DNA of 64,000 bases, taken from Sphaerospermopsis torques-reginae ITEP-024. Lineage in GTDB: Bacteria > Cyanobacteriota > Cyanobacteriia > Cyanobacteriales > Nostocaceae. Location of the stretch: positions 2,666,001-2,730,000 of the forward strand of contig NZ_CP080598.1 in assembly GCF_019598945.1 (NCBI RefSeq), read 5' to 3'. The notes beneath the pieces are model-generated. The model worked only from the letters and a program-made list of their open reading frames with translations, was not told where the DNA came from and searched no databases. Positions 61,587 through 64,000 of this stretch are shown in pieces. The position numbers were made by a program, and so were the translations under genes. Every line of letters starts with the position of its first letter. The first letter of the stretch is position 1.

Positions 61587-62741
61587 ATGAAAATAGCAGT
61601 AGCTAAAGAAATAGAAGTTTGTGAACGTCGGGTGTCATTAATTCCTGACATTGTAGCCAAATTAGTCAAACAAGGATTAGAAATTTATGTAGAAAGTGGT
61701 GCGGGAGAAAAAGCATTTTTTACTGACGCTGACTATGAAGCAGCAGGAGCTAAAATTATCAGTGATCCTGCCACATTATGGGGTGAAGCGGACATAATGT
61801 TAAAAGTCAGTCCACCCCAAGACAGAGAAGATGGACGTTCTGAAATAGACTTACTTAAACCGGGATCTGTTTTAATCAGCTTTCTCAACCCCTTAGGAAA
61901 TCCACAAATAGCGCAAAAATTAGCACAACGGCAAATTACAGCTTTAAGTATGGAATTGATCCCCCGTACTACCAGAGCGCAAAGCATGGATGCTTTATCT
62001 TCCCAAGCATCTCTAGCAGGGTATAAAACTGTACTTTTAGCGGCGGCAGCTTTACCAAAATATTTCCCGATGTTAACCACTGCGGCGGGTACTATTGCCC
62101 CTGCTAAAGTATTTATTATGGGTGCGGGTGTTGCGGGTTTACAGGCTATAGCAACTGCAAGAAGACTAGGAGCAGTAGTAGAGGCTTTTGATATTCGTCC
62201 AGCCGTGAAAGAAGAAGTACAAAGCTTAGGGGCGAAATTTGTTGAAGTTAAATTAGCAGAAGAAACCACAGCAGCAGGTGGTTACGCAAAAGAAATATCA
62301 GAAGACAGTAAAAAACGCACCCAGGAAGTAGTCGCAGAACACATCAAAAATTCCGATGTAGTCATTACCACCGCCCAAGTACCAGGAAGAAAAGCACCCA
62401 TCTTAGTGACAGAGGAGATGGTAAAAGCGATGAAACCCGGTTCTGTGATAGTAGACTTAGCCGCAGAACAGGGTGGTAACTGTGCTTGTACAGCACCGGG
62501 TAAGGATATTGTTTATCACGGTGTAACGATTATTGGACCAATTAATTTACCTTCGTCTATGCCTGTACACGCTAGTCAACTTTACTCTAAAAATATTACT
62601 GCATTAATGCAGTTATTGATTAAAGATAAAACGTTACAGGTTAATTTTGCGGATGATATTGTTGATGCGGCTTGTGTTACTTATGGTGGTGAAATTAGGA
62701 ATCAACGGGTGAAGGATGCTTTGCAAGCTGTTGTGGTTTAG
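61587..62741 (+). CDS. pntAA: NAD(P) transhydrogenase alpha subunit, part 1
   Basis: The 384-residue protein is the soluble NAD(H)-binding dI domain of proton-translocating transhydrogenase: MKIAVAKEIEVCERRVSLIPDIV, then IMGAGVAGLQAIATARRLGAVVEAFDIRP (NAD-binding, about 171-199), KEEVQSLGAKFVEV and GGNCACTAPGKDIVYHGVTIIG. The membrane domain is in the next gene, as in cyanobacteria and Rhodospirillum. AGGAG lies 6 bases before ATG 61587. Pnt exchanges reducing equivalents between NADH and NADP+ using the proton gradient. Confidence 0.96.
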   Translation: MKIAVAKEIEVCERRVSLIPDIVAKLVKQGLEIYVESGAGEKAFFTDADYEAAGAKIISDPATLWGEADIMLKVSPPQDREDGRSEIDLLKPGSVLISFLNPLGNPQIAQKLAQRQITALSMELIPRTTRAQSMDALSSQASLAGYKTVLLAAAALPKYFPMLTTAAGTIAPAKVFIMGAGVAGLQAIATARRLGAVVEAFDIRPAVKEEVQSLGAKFVEVKLAEETTAAGGYAKEISEDSKKRTQEVVAEHIKNSDVVITTAQVPGRKAPILVTEEMVKAMKPGSVIVDLAAEQGGNCACTAPGKDIVYHGVTIIGPINLPSSMPVHASQLYSKNITALMQLLIKDKTLQVNFADDIVDAACVTYGGEIRNQRVKDALQAVVV

Positions 62742-62895
62742 TTTTGAGGATTTTTTGAGGAACGAACCGCAAAGAACGCAAAGTACACGAAGGAAGAGGA
62801 GTTAGAGAGAGATTTTCTATTTGTTATATAAGTTCTTTCTTTGCGTCTTTGCTCCTTTGCGCCTTTGCGCGAAACACTATTTATTATCTTGAACC
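62742..62895. repeat. Dispersed repeat between pntAA and pntAB
   Basis: 'gaacgaaccgcaaagaacgcaaagtacacgaag' (about 62761-62793) and 'tctttgcgtctttgctcctttgcgcctttgcgcg' (about 62837-62870) are inverted members of the family also at 9864 and 14325. The pair can form a stem, which could modulate pntA/pntB ratio. Confidence 0.6.
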
Positions 62896-63189
62896 ATGAA
62901 TGAAACTTTACTAGCGGCTTTATTTGTGCTTGTTTTGGCTTCTTTTATTGGCTTTGAAGTCATTAACAAAGTTCCCCCGACTCTGCATACTCCTTTGATG
63001 TCGGGTTCTAATGCTATTTCTGGTATTTCGGTAATAGGTGCAATTCTCGCTGCGGGTGAGAGAAATACCAGTTTATCAGTAATTTTGGGTTTAATTGCGG
63101 TGATATTGGCAATGGTTAACGTTGTCGGTGGTTTTTTGGTTACAGACAGAATGCTGCAAATGTTTAAAAAGAAGGATGTTAAAGCATGA
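62896..63189 (+). CDS. pntAB: NAD(P) transhydrogenase alpha subunit, part 2
   Basis: The 97-residue protein is the membrane part of the alpha subunit (PntAB/dII): three hydrophobic segments at about 5-22, 38-58 and 62-85, with FEVINKVPPTLHTPLMSGSNAISGI, a conserved motif. The stop TGA overlaps the start of pntB (ATGA), an operon coupling. Confidence 0.94.
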   Translation: MNETLLAALFVLVLASFIGFEVINKVPPTLHTPLMSGSNAISGISVIGAILAAGERNTSLSVILGLIAVILAMVNVVGGFLVTDRMLQMFKKKDVKA

Positions 63190-64000
63190 ATACTTTTATA
63201 CCAACTGGGATTCAGCTAACTTATTTAGTAGCTGCATCTTTATTTATCTTTGGTTTAAAAAAGCTGGGTTCTCCTGCAACTGCTCGCAATGGTAATGTTA
63301 TTGCTGCGGTGGGTATGTTGTTAGCTGTGGTTGCCACTTTGTTAGATCAGCACGTATTAAATTACGAGATGATTTTAATAGGTTTGGTAATTGGTTCAAT
63401 TATTGGGGCTGTGGCAGCTTACAAAGTGCAAATGACGGAAATGCCCCAAATGGTTGGTTTACTTAACGGTTTGGGTGGTGCATCTTCCGCACTTATCGCT
63501 GTAGCTGAGTTTTGGCGGTTGTTGGGAAGTTCTCAACCTATCCCCCTCGATGTCAACATCTCTATGTTATTGGATGTGTTGATCGGTGGTGTGACCTTAA
63601 CTGGTAGTTTTCTTGCTTTTGCTAAGTTGCAAGGTTTGGTTAGTGGTACTCCTATTACTTTTCCTTTGCAGCAACCTGTTAACCTCTTGCTGTTGGGTTC
63701 TTATTTAGCCGGAAGTGCTTATTTAATCATCTCACCGGATAGTTTACCGATATTTTTAGCGGTGGTGGCAGTTTCCTTGGTGTTGGGGGTGATGTTTGTA
63801 TTACCCATTGGTGGCGGTGATATGCCGGTGGTGATTTCGCTGTTAAACTCTTTATCAGGAGTTGCTGCTGCTGCTGCGGGTTTTGTGGTGATGAACAATA
63901 TGTTAATCATCGCCGGTGCTTTGGTGGGTGCTTCGGGTATCATCCTTACAGAAATTATGTGTAAGGCCATGAACCGGTCGTTATTCAGTGTGTTATTTAG
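63186..64000 (+). CDS. pntB: NAD(P) transhydrogenase beta subunit (cut by window end)
   Basis: ATG 63186 overlaps the pntAB stop by four bases. The 271 visible codons (of about 460-470) have MTEMPQMVGLLNGLGGASSALIAVAEF, PLDVNISMLLDVLIGGVTLTGSFLAFAKLQG and VMFVLPIGGGDMPVVISLLNSLSGVAAAAAGFVVMNNMLIIAGALVGASG, the eight or nine membrane helices of PntB including the conserved proton-channel region. The C-terminal NADP-binding dIII domain is outside the window. No interruption was seen. Confidence 0.96.
   Translation, partial: MNTFIPTGIQLTYLVAASLFIFGLKKLGSPATARNGNVIAAVGMLLAVVATLLDQHVLNYEMILIGLVIGSIIGAVAAYKVQMTEMPQMVGLLNGLGGASSALIAVAEFWRLLGSSQPIPLDVNISMLLDVLIGGVTLTGSFLAFAKLQGLVSGTPITFPLQQPVNLLLLGSYLAGSAYLIISPDSLPIFLAVVAVSLVLGVMFVLPIGGGDMPVVISLLNSLSGVAAAAAGFVVMNNMLIIAGALVGASGIILTEIMCKAMNRSLFSVLF

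Overview
The window is chromosomal DNA of a filamentous cyanobacterium, most likely a heterocyst- or hormogonium-forming member of the Nostocales. The evidence is the AT-rich composition, frequent HIP1 palindromes (GCGATCGC) inside and between genes, abundant heptanucleotide tandem repeats (STRRs) between genes, cyanobacterial genes such as psrp-3/ycf65, DUF2808, a GUN4-domain kinase, a fused pabA-pabB and split pntA, and a hormogonium polysaccharide (hps) pseudopilin locus. I found no rRNA, tRNA or CRISPR array and no complete insertion sequence.

Layout. 1-2101: 5' two thirds of mfd (minus). 2398-10664: CNNM/CBS protein, 7TMR-DISM sensor kinase, fused aminodeoxychorismate synthase, aldo/keto reductase, rpiA. 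10909-21556: SLH protein, dxs, a 1.15-kb repeat-filled gap with MITE-like elements, era, a decayed aspartoacylase-like gene, histidine phosphatase, carotenoid oxygenase, J-domain protein, alpha/beta hydrolase, rpmB. 22177-34128: a 12-kb surface-fibre cluster with four minor-pilin-like genes, giant hpsA, hpsB, hpsC, a GspH-like pseudopilin, a DUF2064 glycosyltransferase and an HpsJ-like membrane protein. 34640-41041: DUF502 protein, nusB, ftsY, a long gap with a 24-codon small ORF, a GAF-PP2C phosphatase, psrp-3. 41097-44203: accessory patch with a WD40 pseudogene cut by a MITE, an unrecognised two-gene unit and hicBA. 44364-52344: aroC, LD-carboxypeptidase, two methyltransferases, a GT4 glycosyltransferase, a sugar-binding lipoprotein, hemE. 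52457-56401: a small protein plus HNH nuclease, a short acidic ORF, a zinc-ribbon/kinase/GUN4 protein, an epimerase. 56465-60195: the rpmH-rnpA-PH-yidC-jag-yceD ribosome/membrane-insertion cluster (minus). 60395-64000: DUF2808 protein and pntAA-pntAB-pntB (pntB cut by the window end).

How the genes fit together. The 22-34 kb block is the most distinctive. Six genes encode classical prepilin N-termini (G-F-[ST]-[LI]-x-E) and two (the PilX-like gene and HpsA) encode the same kind of hydrophobic stalk without Glu+5, as known for tip subunits such as GspK. With the glycosyltransferase and HpsJ-like protein this reads as a pseudopilus-assisted polysaccharide secretion and gliding module. AroC and PabAB supply chorismate and then p-aminobenzoate for folate. 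Dxs and the carotenoid oxygenase act at the start and end of isoprenoid metabolism. FtsY, YidC and Jag serve membrane protein biogenesis.

Several apparent long N-termini are artefacts of repeat DNA read through in frame. I moved the starts of pabAB, rpiA, the J-domain protein, rpmB, the PilW-like gene, hpsB, hpsC, the GspH-like gene, the DUF2064 protein, the GT4 protein, the lipoprotein, the HNH protein and the epimerase accordingly.
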